NCBI GenBank assembly: GCA_039583875.1
Contig: CM077157.1
Location: 76,384,346-76,448,345 of the forward strand
Source: Platanthera guangdongensis
Taxonomy: Eukaryota > Streptophyta > Magnoliopsida > Asparagales > Orchidaceae
Reading direction: 5' to 3'
Length of the DNA: 64,000 bases
Below are positions 19,500-30,615 of the stretch, piece by piece. The first letter of the stretch is position 1; each line of letters starts with the position of its first letter. The position numbers and the translations under genes were made by a program. The notes under the pieces were generated by a model. That model was given only the letters and a program-made list of their open reading frames with translations, was not told the origin of the DNA and made no database searches.

Positions 19500-20743
19500 T
19501 GTTGGGATTACCATTGTGATCTAGAAGTGATCAAGTATGTAGCCTCACTGCCAACGCAATATGAGCCTATCAGGGTCACACATAAGAACATTTGGAGAAA
19601 TTGAGAGATTGGCTTAGTATGATTTTCTCATATGATGAGTGGAAAAGACTTATCAAAACCAGGCCTTGGAAAGCGTCGAGTGCATTAAGAGCACTCAATG
19701 CTTTCGTCGAGTCAAGTATTGACTCATCGAATGATGGCGTTGAGTGTGTTGAGTTTACTCAGTGATTCGTCGAATCAAAAAGTTAATTCATCGAGTATGA
19801 CACTTAAGCGTTTAGTGCGTTGAGTATACTCGACGATTCGTTGAGTCAAGGAGTTGATTTGACGAGTCTGAGTCTCAGGTGTTGAGTGTGTTGAGTCTAC
19901 TCAATGCCTTTGTCGAGTTAAAGGTTAACTCGACGAATCTGACACTTAGTCGTTGAGTGTGTTGAGTCCACTCAACGCCTTCGTCGAGTCAAGTGTTGAT
20001 TCGACGAGTTTTAGCGTTGAGAGCATTGAGTGCGTTGAGTTCAGTTAACGCCATTCGTCGAATGTCATATGGATACTCGATGATTCTCCGAGTACTGTTT
20101 GTATACTCGACGATTCGTTGTATATGTCATTGATACTCGACGATTCGTCGAGAAAATGGTTGTCTGGTTGAAAAATGCTAGATTCTAAGTCCCGGGTCCG
20201 CAAATAGTGACAGGAGCTATTCTGTTTATTTCTTGGGTATAAATAAAAGATTTTAGGGTTTACCAATAGAGACTTAACTGTTCATTCTGTTTAAGCACAC
20301 GAGCCGCACTGTGCGAAAGACCCGAGCCCTAAAAGTCGACGGAAGTCGTTCCGCCCACTGCTGATCCCGCCACTGCCGCTTAGTCTTTTTCCGGCGAGTG
20401 TCATCGCCGCCTCTCCTATAACGGGCCTAGCAGTCCGTGGAGACGCTGACCTTCCTCCCCTGACCTAGATTTTGTGCAACAATATTTATGGGTTCTCCCG
20501 TTCATGTGGACTTCCTGTAGAGGTATGGATAATATTTTTCACTAGGAACTATAGCCTCAAAGTGGTTGGCTTATTTTCTAGAGCATCTAGGTTGAGAATT
20601 GACTCAATCCGGTAGAGGTAATTTAATTTCACCATATTTACTTCTTGATTAATGTTCATCGCTAGATACGAACTATTTTGGGTTTTCTTGTTCCTTATTT
20701 TCACTGTGTGCACAAGTGTTGTGACATATAGCAAAACCCAACA
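19500..20743 (+). mobile_element. element S: solo LTR
   Basis: A 1244-bp segment starts TGTTGGG and ends CCCAACA, is flanked by CGCGC on both sides, and contains no internal retroelement sequence, primer site or polypurine tract. This is the structure left when two LTRs recombine. A TATA box at 20238-20245 (TATAAATA) gives the orientation. The inverted-repeat array at 19675-20155 is in the style of A, B and C, but the C-rich hairpin of those families is not seen, so the lineage is open. Confidence 0.88.
19675..20155. repeat. inverted-repeat array in solo LTR S
   Basis: About ten units combine GTTGAGTGTGTTGAGT-like direct repeats with dyads such as CTCGACGATTCGTCGAG and TTCGTCGAGTCAA...TTGATTCGACGAG. 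Spacing is about 40-60 bases. Some arms have decayed by C-to-T type changes. Confidence 0.8.
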
Positions 20744-20748
20744 CGCGC

Positions 20749-21410
20749 TTCTCTCTGGTAGTTGCCCAGTCGGGTGAACTGGTCCGACGAGATCCCGCAG
20801 CTCGCTGGGAAGCCTTAGGGAGCCCCTTTTGCGAGCCTATCCTCTCAGCCCAGGTGCTAGAAAATTTCAAAGATCTGGTCATGTACTTATACACAGTCAA
20901 GGATGATCAAGTTCAACATGTGCACTGGTTCGAGGACGCAATCTCCATCAGAAAGATGACAGATGCCTTCAAGTGCAAGTTGTTCGCCATCACTTTCAAG
21001 GACTAGACAAGGGAATGGTTCCACAGCTTCCCTCGGGAACCATATACAACAGCGAAGACTTGCACCACATATTCTTGATGTGCTTCTCGACGTCGAAAAA
21101 GCGGAAGAAGAGAGCTGATGCCATCTTCCTGAGAAAGCAGGGGACGAAAGAGTCGTTGGTGGATTACACCGATCGCTTCCAGCAGGAAATCCTCTTGATC
21201 CAGGAGGTCTTAGAACACCTCTTGCAGATGGCCTACACATTGGAGTTACGATGGGGAATCTTCAAGATGGAGCTGACCATGGACCCCCCATGGTCTTTTG
21301 AAGAATTGATCGATCGAGCTATAAGGGAGATTGAGTGCAAGACAACCAATCCCAACTTTATCTCATGGTTGACCAAGATCAGAGGAGGTGTAGTGAAACC
21401 ACAAGGAAGC
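20749..21410 (+). pseudogene. gag: element F gag, central domain (gypsy Retrotrans_gag)
   Basis: Two overlapping frames (about 20860-21005, then 20973-21449) together show the gypsy capsid pattern: a Trp-Phe-x-x-x-Pro region, then LHHIFLMCFSTSKKR, then KESLVDYTDRFQQEIL, then PPWSFEELIDRAIREIE. A stop at 21004-21006 and the frame change show decay. It is cut at 21411 by element E and appears to resume at 46694. Confidence 0.75.
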
Positions 21411-23497
21411 TGTAACACCCCCTATCCGTTGCATAGCATAGAGCAGTAGGTCCGGCCAGGGCCCGACGCCATATACCACAGACAGACCGGGTGGTTACTC
21501 AATGGAATACCATCCAACTAATAACAACCATCCTACATAAAGTCATTCTAGCGGAAGCAATTATTAAAAGTTGCAAATTAAAGAACCCAACCACAAGCAT
21601 GAATGTCCACTACAAAACCCAATAGGAATGAAGTACAATACACAAGTACAATGGCCTTAAGGCCTTACAACTGTTTACTCAAATAAAATATGTCTTCCAT
21701 ACCACGGCACGCAAGCCGGTCACACATGAATAAAATAAGTAAACACTCAAAATTTGGCCTTCGAGGGCCGGCTCAGCAACTTGGGCTTTACCCCGCTATT
21801 TACTGCTTGGCTCCACAGCACCTGCAAGCAACAATCCACCGCAATGGTGGCAAACAAAAGCAACGGTCAGCTATGCTGACCAAATTATAACGATCCCGCA
21901 ACCAAACTCGGTGCGACGATGCTCCTTTCCCGGCACTTTGTTAGCATAACAAAGCAGTATAGATAAACATTTCATCGCAGGCGTGGGCATGCACGGCCAC
22001 ACACCCCGTGCTCTCAGGGCACATTCTCGATGAACCGGTCAACGTCACGTCAATTTAAGCCATAGACGTCTCGGTTTCACCACCGCCACTAGGATGGCCA
22101 ATCCTGCGAGCAATTTTGTCTTCCCGGCATGGGTCACGTCAATTTAAGATATAGACCGCCGAACGACTCCCACCGAACGACATAGAGCGGGTACAGTTTC
22201 ACTGACCTGTTGCTCACACCGCAAAGTCAATTTAAGCCATATGCCCGAGTCAAACCTCCCCGAGTCCTGTTTCCATCACACACTTCACATAACCTGGTTA
22301 TGTTCAAGTTGGCTCCCAGGCCACCATGTTGGCAGAATCACGCATCTGCCCAGTTTTCCGGGTGCACCTTGGAGTTAGTCCCCAAGGCTCCCTGTTGCAA
22401 TCTACCGCGTAGAAAACCCAAAAAACAACCATTCGCGCAGAGTTTTCTCCGGCCATTCATGCAATGCAACATCACCGATCCAGAGCAACTTGTCCGTGTA
22501 GGCTTCACACATCATGCCTATGTACGATTCTCGATTACAGACTCTACATGTACACAATGGGGACTATTCCTGTCTACCCAAAGGAACGCCTCGAACTCAC
22601 TGCAAACTCGCGAGAGCGGGCTTCCTATGCAAAGAAAAGAGGACTTCACATGTCCTAGGATGAGAATCGTTACCATAGCATTTTTCCTAGGTGCCATGGA
22701 AATGTATGTGGATGAAAAGCACCGCAATCTCCTTGCCTCCGTAGATCTGAAGTCGGCTCGCGATTTGGAACTCCGAAGCTCCGCTGGTGACCAGATCTAG
22801 CCTCCTTTGTTCTTCCTTGCTCTCCCCTCTCTTTAAAGTTTAGAAAGAGAATAACCCCAGTGAAATGAGGTTTTCTATGCCTTAAACCTGGGTATATCCA
22901 AGAAAGAACATCCCCCAACCGTCAGATGCCGAAATAAGGAAACGGATGGCCACGATCCGGAGCTGAAATCCAAAATCTGGGCCGAACAGGGCCTGTGACA
23001 CGCCCGTGTCCAGGGCCGTGTTCCCCATTCGCCGTCGAAACTGAAGCATCCCGAAAAGAACATGGGTTCTCGACACGCCCGTGTCCGGATTGACACTCCC
23101 GTGTCATCCAGTACACGACCGTGTAGTGGGCCGTGTTCCTCCATCGATACAGGACTGACACCAACCTAAGAATAACATGGGTCTTGGATACTCCCGTATC
23201 CCATTTGACATGCCTGTTTCTACTCGACACAGCCCGTGTGCTGACCCCGTGAAACAACCACACCATAGCCCGGCTTCATCCCGACAAGGATACGGCCTGG
23301 GACATGTCCGTGTCTCAGGCTGTGTTCGCTGCTCGACGATTGTCAACTCCAAAATTCGTCGACCTCTTAGCCAGATCGTCAACCCGATCACGACACGCCC
23401 TGGGACACGCCCGTGTTCCAGGCCATGTGACCCCTGCCAAGTTCCAAACTTGGTTAAAAATGCCACCCGTCACTCTTTTGAGTTTCAAGGCATTACA
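21411..23497 (-). repeat. element E 3' LTR
   Basis: 2087 bp, paired with 44601-46693. The part at about 22990-23440 is a string of ACACG/CGTGT motifs. Plus-strand frames here are shadows with no family match. Confidence 0.9.
22990..23440. repeat. GACACGCCCGTGTC repeat array in E LTR
   Basis: At least ten copies or variants of ACACGCCCGTGT occur, in both orientations, many with flanking CAGGGCC or CCTGGG. GACAC and GTGTC arms are complementary. The same array is at about 46195-46625 in the other LTR. It is CpG-rich compared with the surrounding sequence. Confidence 0.8.
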
Positions 23498-23515
23498 ACT
23501 CTCTCCCTCTTAAAA
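23498..23515 (-). other. polypurine tract of element E
   Basis: ACTCTCTCCCTCTTAAAA on the plus strand is purine-rich on the element strand and touches the inner edge of the 3' LTR. Confidence 0.75.
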
Positions 23516-23792
23516 GAATTTCGTCCCGAAATTACATAAAAGAAAGACAAACGCAAACTTAAACGGTACCTGAGTGGAATAATTCCGGGGACTCCTCAAG
23601 CATGGCCTGCTCTCGCTCCCAAGAGAGCTCTTCCCGACCGCGATTGTCCCAACAGACCTTGACCATCCTGATCTCTTTGTTGCGTAGCAGCTTGACTCCC
23701 GAGTCCTCAATTCGACCGACACTTGATTGACTGCAATCACTTGCGAAGGCTCTTGCACTGCCTTCCGTAGCACCGATATGTGGAATACATCG
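23510..23792 (-). pseudogene. pol: element E pol, 3' end with chromodomain-like segment
   Basis: One minus frame begins with VFHISVLRK, the usual end of the gypsy integrase. A second frame continues with a stretch like the chromodomains of Tekay/Del elements (LLRNKEIRMVKVCW, EELSWERE, PELF). A frame change near 23720 therefore separates them. Chromodomains of this group are known to guide insertion to heterochromatin. The upstream part of pol lies beyond B, from 32209. Confidence 0.75.
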
Positions 23793-25373
23793 TGAAAGTC
23801 CACCTAGTGTCAACTATCTTCACCTATGGGGGGGGGGAATAGGTGACGTGCAGCGTTTTTGCGGAATTTAAATTGTACCTGCACACGAAAATAAAACAAC
23901 ACAGCACAACAGAGTACACAAGCTATTTATAGTGGTTCCCCGACTTGGGTACATCCACTTTCCCCCTTCGACCTATCTCCCAACCAGGGACGACTCGGTC
24001 TCTTCACCAACAGGATTGAAATCCAATCCTTGCACTATCGGAAGGAACCCTTCCACATGTAGGAGTTAACACTCCCACAAACATGGGTTGCACACAACCC
24101 TTACAACACGGAACCATCGTTCCTTTATAACAAAAATAAAATAGAATGTACAAAAGATACAAACTACGTTTGGAGACAAAGGTGTCCCTCTTTGTTGACG
24201 ACGTGTTCTTGAAGTCCACAAAGAGTCCACAACCCTAGATCTCTCTTGGAGAGGATCTCCCCGGAACCGGCGGCGGCAAGATGGGCGGCGGCTAGGTTCA
24301 CGGGACCGGCGACAACAACGATGAGCGGCTGCTGTTCTTTAGAGATCCAAACTTCGTAGCGAAGCTAGCCAGGTCTACCAACGGTCACACTAGGATCAAT
24401 CATCTCGATCGATTTGGATGGGGAAGATTTTCCCGATCTACAAATCGAGAGACAAGATATCTCCGGTTAGACACGTGAGACGCTGAGCTTAGCTAGGCTT
24501 CTATCGCAGGAGGATCTGGGCGAAACCACTATCAACAGGCGAACAACTTGGCGCGAGCGGCGGCAGCGGCGGCGGAGCGGAAACGGCGATCTAGGTCACG
24601 TCGCGGCTCGCGTATTTCTTTTCTTCTTTGCTGCCCTACTGTTCAAAAATACCCGTGTATTTATACACACATATACTCCCAAATGACCGTTGTGGGTCCC
24701 ACCTGAAGGAAACCCTAGTTCCGGTTCAACATAGTCCCAGCGGCAGAATCCGGTCCAGTAGCTTCCAGAGAAATTGCTAAGTCAAAATCGGCGAGAATCG
24801 CAGGTGATTCTCGACGAATCGGCGAGAATCAGTTAGTGATTCTCGACGATTCGTCGAGAATCACTAGTGATTCTCGCCGAATCACTTGTTGATTCTTAAC
24901 GAATATTACTTGGTATTCATGATCTGCTCAACGATGGGTTCGGCGAGAATCACTAGTGATTCTCGCCGAATCTTACTTGGCACCGTTTTGAGGTAGCCGG
25001 ATAGAGTCGGCAAGAATCACTTGGTGATTCTCGTCGAATTATACTTAGACGAATTTTTGTCTTTCCACCCAAGAGCTGCTCCTTGACCCATCCTTGCTCC
25101 TTGTCTGCTCTTGCATAAACACGGCCCTGTACTTGATGTAAGTGCACTCCAATAGAGAGAGTACACGTAGGCCAACACACTGATCTGCCCAACGAGGGAT
25201 TACGTCGTGCAGACCCTTGTATATTGACCTACTGCACCCTGACATTGGTGTGCACTTAGCGTGGAATAACTGCAAGCACAACTTGAGAGGTTTCATCAAA
25301 TACATTGTGAATTCATCTTAGCTTGACAGGTGGCTTCCTGAAATCCAGGTAATTGTGGATACCATACCCAACA
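23793..25373 (-). repeat. element B 3' LTR
   Basis: It contains, on the plus strand, the hairpin CACCTAT (23821-23827) with ATAGGTG (23839-23845) around a G run, the AGTGG/CCACT block (23931-23959), a TATA box read from the complement of GTATTTATACAC near 24656-24667, and the inverted-repeat array at 24780-25040. Confidence 0.93.
24780..25040. repeat. inverted-repeat array in B 3' LTR
   Basis: Alternating GATTCTCGACGAATC, GGCGAGAATC and ACTAGTGATTCTCGCC units form overlapping dyads about 25-30 bases apart. The other LTR (31600-31880) has the same array with a different number of units, so the array changes length by unit gain or loss. Confidence 0.85.
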
Positions 25374-25388
25374 ATCTCCCCCTATTTG
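25374..25388 (-). other. polypurine tract of element B
   Basis: ATCTCCCCCTATTTG is the complement of the CAAATAGGGGGAGAT seen in A and C and touches the 3' LTR. Confidence 0.9.
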
Positions 25389-25585
25389 ACGAAGCCAAAA
25401 CCCTACTAGCTAAGATGAATAACACCAACCAGATAATATAAACAACATTCAGAATTTAAATATGCTGCAGAAGAGAATATAAGCAAACAGATCAAGACTT
25501 GAGTCATTCACAAATTCAAATACATATACAAATATATATATATATATATACAATCTCAGAATTGTTCATATAATAACAATAAACG

Positions 25586-27900
25586 TTAATTGTTCTTTAG
25601 AGAGAATGACAGGCTATAAGTTTTTGAATACTTTTCTTTGGCTAAGTCATCCTTGAGTTTTTGAGCCAAATACTTCTTTCTTTGCCTCTCCATATACTCT
25701 TTGGGCTTCAGATAATATCTGGGAGGAGGAGCTTTATCTGCCGCCGTGTTGGTCCTGAAGAAGATGTTTCGTTTCGCTTCATACGTCTTGTGCATTTCCC
25801 ACTCATACTGGCTGTATAATTCGTTTCGATTGATTTCTCCTTTTTCTTGTAGCCAGAAGGTGTCCAAGATGATATTCTTTGAAACTGAACTCCACTTTTC
25901 GTTTCTTACTTCCTCCTCACTCAGTCGAATTCTCTTTTCAGCTTGTGTCTCCTTGGAGGTCCCTTCTTGAGCTTTTCTCTTCCCCCTGGCTTTTGCTAGG
26001 GCCTCTTGGTCAAACATGCTCATCAGTTTTGCTTTGGAAATAGCCCTAGCATCATCTTCACTCATGGGAACTTCTGCAGCACGTACTCCCTTAGCAGCCG
26101 TATAGTCTCAGGAGCATGAATACCCGCAGGATTTTCAGGCAAAATGACGCCTAACGCCTGTTGGAGCATCCACCAGCAACTGTCATAGACATATTTGTTT
26201 GACTGTTCAAAGTTGTTGATCACGACTTCCCGAAGCTCAGCCATCTTAGCTATATATTCTTTCTCCTACTTTTTGTCTTCGACTGCGATGGAGTTTGCAT
26301 AGGAGTGCAGGGAGTCATCAATATGCTTTGTCGTCCAGAAGAATTCAGTGACCAATGCCTGTTGATTGGCGTTGAGAGTTACCATATTACCGTCAAACTT
26401 TTGAATGTTGTTTGCTACAACATGAGCATTCTGATTTACTACGACGAGAGTGTCGGTGTTCTTTTTCAACCCGTCCATAAGAAGAGTGACCGCTTGGCCG
26501 GCCGCTGTATATTTTTCTTCAAATTTCTTTTCCATCATGTCAAGTTTATGATTGATCTCCACCATGTTCTTGAGCATGAGATTTTCAGACTTCTTAATCC
26601 TTTTCAACATTTTATTCTGAGCTGTCTCAAATGATGCTTTAAGCTCATCCACTATGCCCTGAATGATATGCACGGTGTGAGTGGCTATATCATCTCGTAG
26701 GGGAAGATCCTGAGGCACTCCTTGGCCTTGCGCTTCAGCAGATGCACCTGTAGAGCTGGACACAAGCACAATCTCTAATGGAGGAATGCTTGCGGCCTCT
26801 GTTGATTTCTCAGACTCCCCCTCCATTGGTGCACCAATTTTCTCAGGGACGAACTCAGGAGCGTGCTTGTCAGATGGAACTTCAGTGATATCCTGAGTTT
26901 CCAATGCTTCCTGTCCCCCATTGCCTTCTTCCTCACCATCATCGCCCATTTGATCATTCTCATCAGCATCACCTTCCAACCCTTCATCAGCAGTCTCCTC
27001 GACAGCATCACTTTCTTCTGGTATATCCTCCACTACATCTCTGGCTATCTGGGAGATGTCAGATACGATATTAGCATCAGTGGGTAGAGGCTCCCCCTCA
27101 GTTCCTGCAGTCAAAGCATCAGAAATTTCACTGGGGATAACTAAGGAATCAGCCACAGTGCCGTCCTCGGCTGGAGATGCTTCTTGTTGTCCGACCACGG
27201 CGGCCTGCCCAATGTGCCTCTCCCATCTGTCAAAAACACTTGAGTCCATTTTCTTCAAGAAGTGTAGAGGAACATCTTTACTCATGTCATACTTGTCTCC
27301 ATTCAGCTGATTGAGATACAGACTTATGATTCGGCCAAAGCTCGGAGATCTCAGGGTATCCTTTATCTTCTCAAACAGCAATGCCCCCCAGTTGAGGCTT
27401 TTTCGGCAGACAATTGCCACCAGGATCTTGAACATGTCCCCAGAGATATGGTCATGAGAGCCTGGCTTGCAGATGAGTACCTTTCCAATTATGTCTGACA
27501 GAAGCTTCCCTTCTTCATTCATATCCTTGCGCTTTATTGACCGAGTTCTTCGTGGGAGATCACAGAATAAGTGAGTCCTGGTTTTGTCTCCTTCCTCAAG
27601 ATAGTCCTCGTGCTCCGAGCTAGAGAGCTGCAGGAAGTGGGTTAGCTTGTTTGCAGACATCTTGATCATTGCCCTAGCCACCTTGCTCTTGATAAGAGAG
27701 TCTTCATTTCAGAGTCTGGCAGTAGCGAAGAACTCCAGCACCTCTTTGTCCAAGATTTTACACGGGTGCTCCAGTACGAATGAGAGCACAGCCTCTTCCA
27801 GCATAAGAATGATGTTTCTGAATTCGTCAGAGGCATGAGAGAACCCTGTTCGAACTAGCTCGCATCCAGTGACCAGCCCAGCGGTTGTCCTTGGAGCCAT
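25586..27900 (-). pseudogene. element B third ORF, several breaks
   Basis: ATG at 27900. The start MAPRTTAGLVTGCEL and most of the ~770 residues align with the C copy at 52187-54463. A conserved block (GKVLICKPGSHDHIS, LNWGALLFEKIKDT, FGRIISLYLNQL) matches the third ORF of A. An acidic middle follows, then a coiled-coil-like stretch with repeated Asn/Lys, and a basic C-terminal block (NEKWSSVSKNIILDTFWL) shared with C and H. Breaks: a TGA near 27709, a TAG near 26266 and a frame change near 26065. No catalytic motif or membrane segment is recognised. Confidence 0.75.
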
Positions 27901-28961
27901 GGCACACCTAGGGAGAGAACCCCTACTTTACGCTTAATTAACAGTCAAAGGAGAAGCGACACTAGTGATGACGTCCAAGTATGGGTGAGGAAGAGGTTAC
28001 CTAAAAGCATAGACGGGAGTTAGTTGGTTGAAGATGATGGACACCGGATGAGTGCACGCTGAGAAATTCATGGACGGAAGAATCGAAACCGGGAGAGATC
28101 GTCGGTGAGCTTCCTGCGGGGTCGACGGAAGCCTGCACGATTCGGCGAGGTACTTGCGGGAAGACGATGGAGACCTTCGGTGAGAAACTTCGGTGGGATT
28201 CTTCCGGGAAACCTTCGGTGAGAAACTTGCGGATTCGGTGAGTTTCCTGCGGAGTTCGGCGGGATTCGGCGGGATTCGACGGAAGCCTGCACGATTCCTG
28301 GTGAGTTTCCTGCAGAGAAGGGCCTTCGGCGGGATTCCTACGGAAGCTGAAGGGTCGGCGGGATTCTAAATATATAAAGGTGAGTTCGGCGGGAGACTGC
28401 GTGAGATCGACGGGATTTAGAAGGGATTTTAACGGGTTTCCGGCTTTTCCATATAAGTTAATTTAAAAATCTTCCAAATATGTGAATACTTCTTAAAGCC
28501 ACTATTTGGGGTTTGAACCAGCTTTTCTATACATTTCTTGATGGCAATCTTCGCTAGTTTTTAGTGAACTAATTTAAGCCTGTAGATGTTAGATTTCGAG
28601 TTTACCAGTGGAAATAGCTCTTTAATGGTGTATCTAAGGTTTATATTCATCGTGTTACCCTATCCTTGGATGTGCATACATACACGTATATATATATGTA
28701 TATGTATATAAAGATATATATATATATATATGTAACTGTCGATGGAAAACGACTCAAGTCTTGGAACTGATCAAAAGTACCTGGGATTTTGAGAGTCATC
28801 GTTTAGTCCCTCAGGTAGAACATATTAGGAGCTCAATATGAGTATGCCCAAGTAGATATCACATCTGTTATTCCAGACGCTTGTGCCAGTTTAGTTTTAA
28901 GCCCTCTACTGTCTAGTTCCCCTCATAGTTACGGGAACCTAGACTACCCTGCAAGAAAGAA
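27901..28961 (-). other. element B spacer between gag and third ORF
   Basis: No gene. Next to the third ORF, 28080-28400 is a run of variants of TTCGGCGGGATTC and GGTGAG...CTTCGG, a leader with direct repeats; the C spacer has the same type at about 51650-52050. Near 28676-28735 is an imperfect TA microsatellite. In B and C, a candidate splice donor AG|GTAACC (27996-28009, complement) and an acceptor-like pyrimidine tract before the ATG could mark a short leader intron. Confidence 0.6.
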
Positions 28962-30541
28962 TTACTTTATCTTAGGAACCCAAATCATATGGGGTCCTAG
29001 GTTCCTGTTAGCATAAGCACTTGACTGCCTTCCTTCAGAAGTTCTGACAGGAAGACTACCTCTGCCCTGGAGATGTGGATACGCCCTTGCCCTTGACACA
29101 GAGGGGTTGTGCCAACAGTTTATAGCAAAGTGTCCCACCTTGCCACAGCACCAACACTCGTGAATGTTGTATCTCCGTTTCTGACCTGATCTTGTGACTG
29201 AGGTAGTCATAAGCCTAGGTCCAAACGGGATAGATCTGGATCTGCTCCCAGAACTGCCTCTTCCACCATGACACGTGGAAGGGTGGAAAGAATGCATGCA
29301 GCGAGCGTCACGAGGTCTGGGAAGTGGTGCCTTCCTTTCAGACAGCCCCCTTCCTGAGACCCCATGAGAACTTACAGCATGACTTCTAACCCCCCTTTCC
29401 TGTGTCCTTGGGTGGAGAGAAGATTTCTGAGAGCTGATGCAAGTCGATTCATGCCGAGTATGGGCAGTGGCCGAGAATACAAAGGGCTCAGAAGGAGCCA
29501 TAGGTATTCTCTCATGGGTGGCCATGACAGCCCTTGCACTCTGGGTGTCTCCACATGAGGACAGATCACCCTTGCAGTGACCACGATTATTCCTGTGGTC
29601 ATACCTGAAGGCATGATGAGTTGCCTTCCTGCTTGGAGTGGGGGGTCGGAATACCGTTTCCCCATTTCTCCACGAATTGATAATCCGGGAGATCCACACA
29701 TTTTCTTGCTTTCTCTTTATAGCATCAACCTTAGAAAAGTTTGATACTATCCTTTTCTCAGTCTCTAGACTACTCTCTAGATCAGAGATTTTAGAGTCCT
29801 TGACCTTGTTGGATGCCAATTGGAGAACCAACAAGATCATCAGTCGAGCAATCTCTTGAGCTTGCTCCTCAGCAAGTAGGTTGCTTGTCTGAAGGGCTCT
29901 CTTTAGAGAATCAGAATTTTCTGGAGGAAAGCAGTTCCTATCTTCAGAAACTTCAAGAGAGACGGGGCAGGATGAAGAAGTTACCTGCTCTTCAGTGTTA
30001 TTGTCATTAGAGCCAGTGACCGTTGTGTCATCCTCATCAGAGCTGCTTTCCTCACTGGCCTCTTCAGTCTCTGACACGGACACTGGAGCTCTGATGCTGT
30101 CTGATAGATCCTTGCCTTCATCTTCAGAGGCGAGGACCCCCACATAGGCTTCATCCTCTGGTTGACAGCAGATTCCAGCTTTCTCTGACCCCCCCCCATC
30201 AGCTCTGAGATCATCACCCACATAGATTTAGCCGACCCACATTTTTCCAATCTAGAGCGAGAAGCTCCAGACCAGATATCCATGATAATTTGACGAATCC
30301 TCTTGTCCAAATTAAATAATGAAAGTTCCATTTCTGACATCTCAGCAATGCACTTGGGCACTTGGATATTCTTTCCAGAGTCGGAGGTCTTCATAGGAAT
30401 AAAAGGACCCTCTTCCAGTATGAAAGATGCTCGAGGATCGATAACATCCAAGTGATACGACACTCTCATCCTCCAGACGAGGTAATACTCCTTTGTGCAT
30501 GTGGGGAGTCTTAGTGGCGATATCTCATGATCCAGCTCCAT
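28962..30541 (-). pseudogene. gag: element B gag, frameshifted at a C run
   Basis: ATG 30541 (MELDHEISPLRLP) opens a frame that reads to about 30190; the gag then continues in another frame (30221 to 28962). The change falls at a run of nine C (plus strand, 30190-30198). The first part resembles copia UBN2-type gag. The second holds an acidic Ser/Glu stretch, a coiled-coil-like segment and a CCHC knuckle, CWCCGKVGHFAINC, near 29140. The end IWVPKIK is where pol would follow in a complete Sirevirus; pol is missing. Confidence 0.85.
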
Positions 30542-30601
30542 GCTTCTGACACTGGTGGCAGGATTCAACTCAAGGTGTAAACCTTTTTGATGAGTAACCT
30601 G

Positions 30602-30613
30602 GCTTTGATACCA
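30602..30613 (-). other. primer-binding site of element B
   Basis: The complement reads TGGTATCAAAGC, two bases from the 5' LTR, as in A. Confidence 0.92.
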
Positions 30614-30615
30614 CT

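Noticed and set aside
20887..21240. Minus-strand open frame of 117 residues over F gag
   Set aside because: It is the antisense shadow of the plus-strand gag domain, which shows the recognised capsid motifs.
21406..21410. GAAGC as target-site duplication of E
   Set aside because: The other side reads TAAGT, so only three of five bases agree. I accept E from its LTR pair but do not claim a duplication.
22210..22800. Open frame of 196 residues in E LTR
   Set aside because: It lies within the LTR with a diverged and broken counterpart in the other LTR; no recognisable domain.
28676..28735. TA-rich stretch as an origin or attachment site
   Set aside because: It is an imperfect TA microsatellite inside the B spacer, with similar runs in C. 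Nothing points to a special function.
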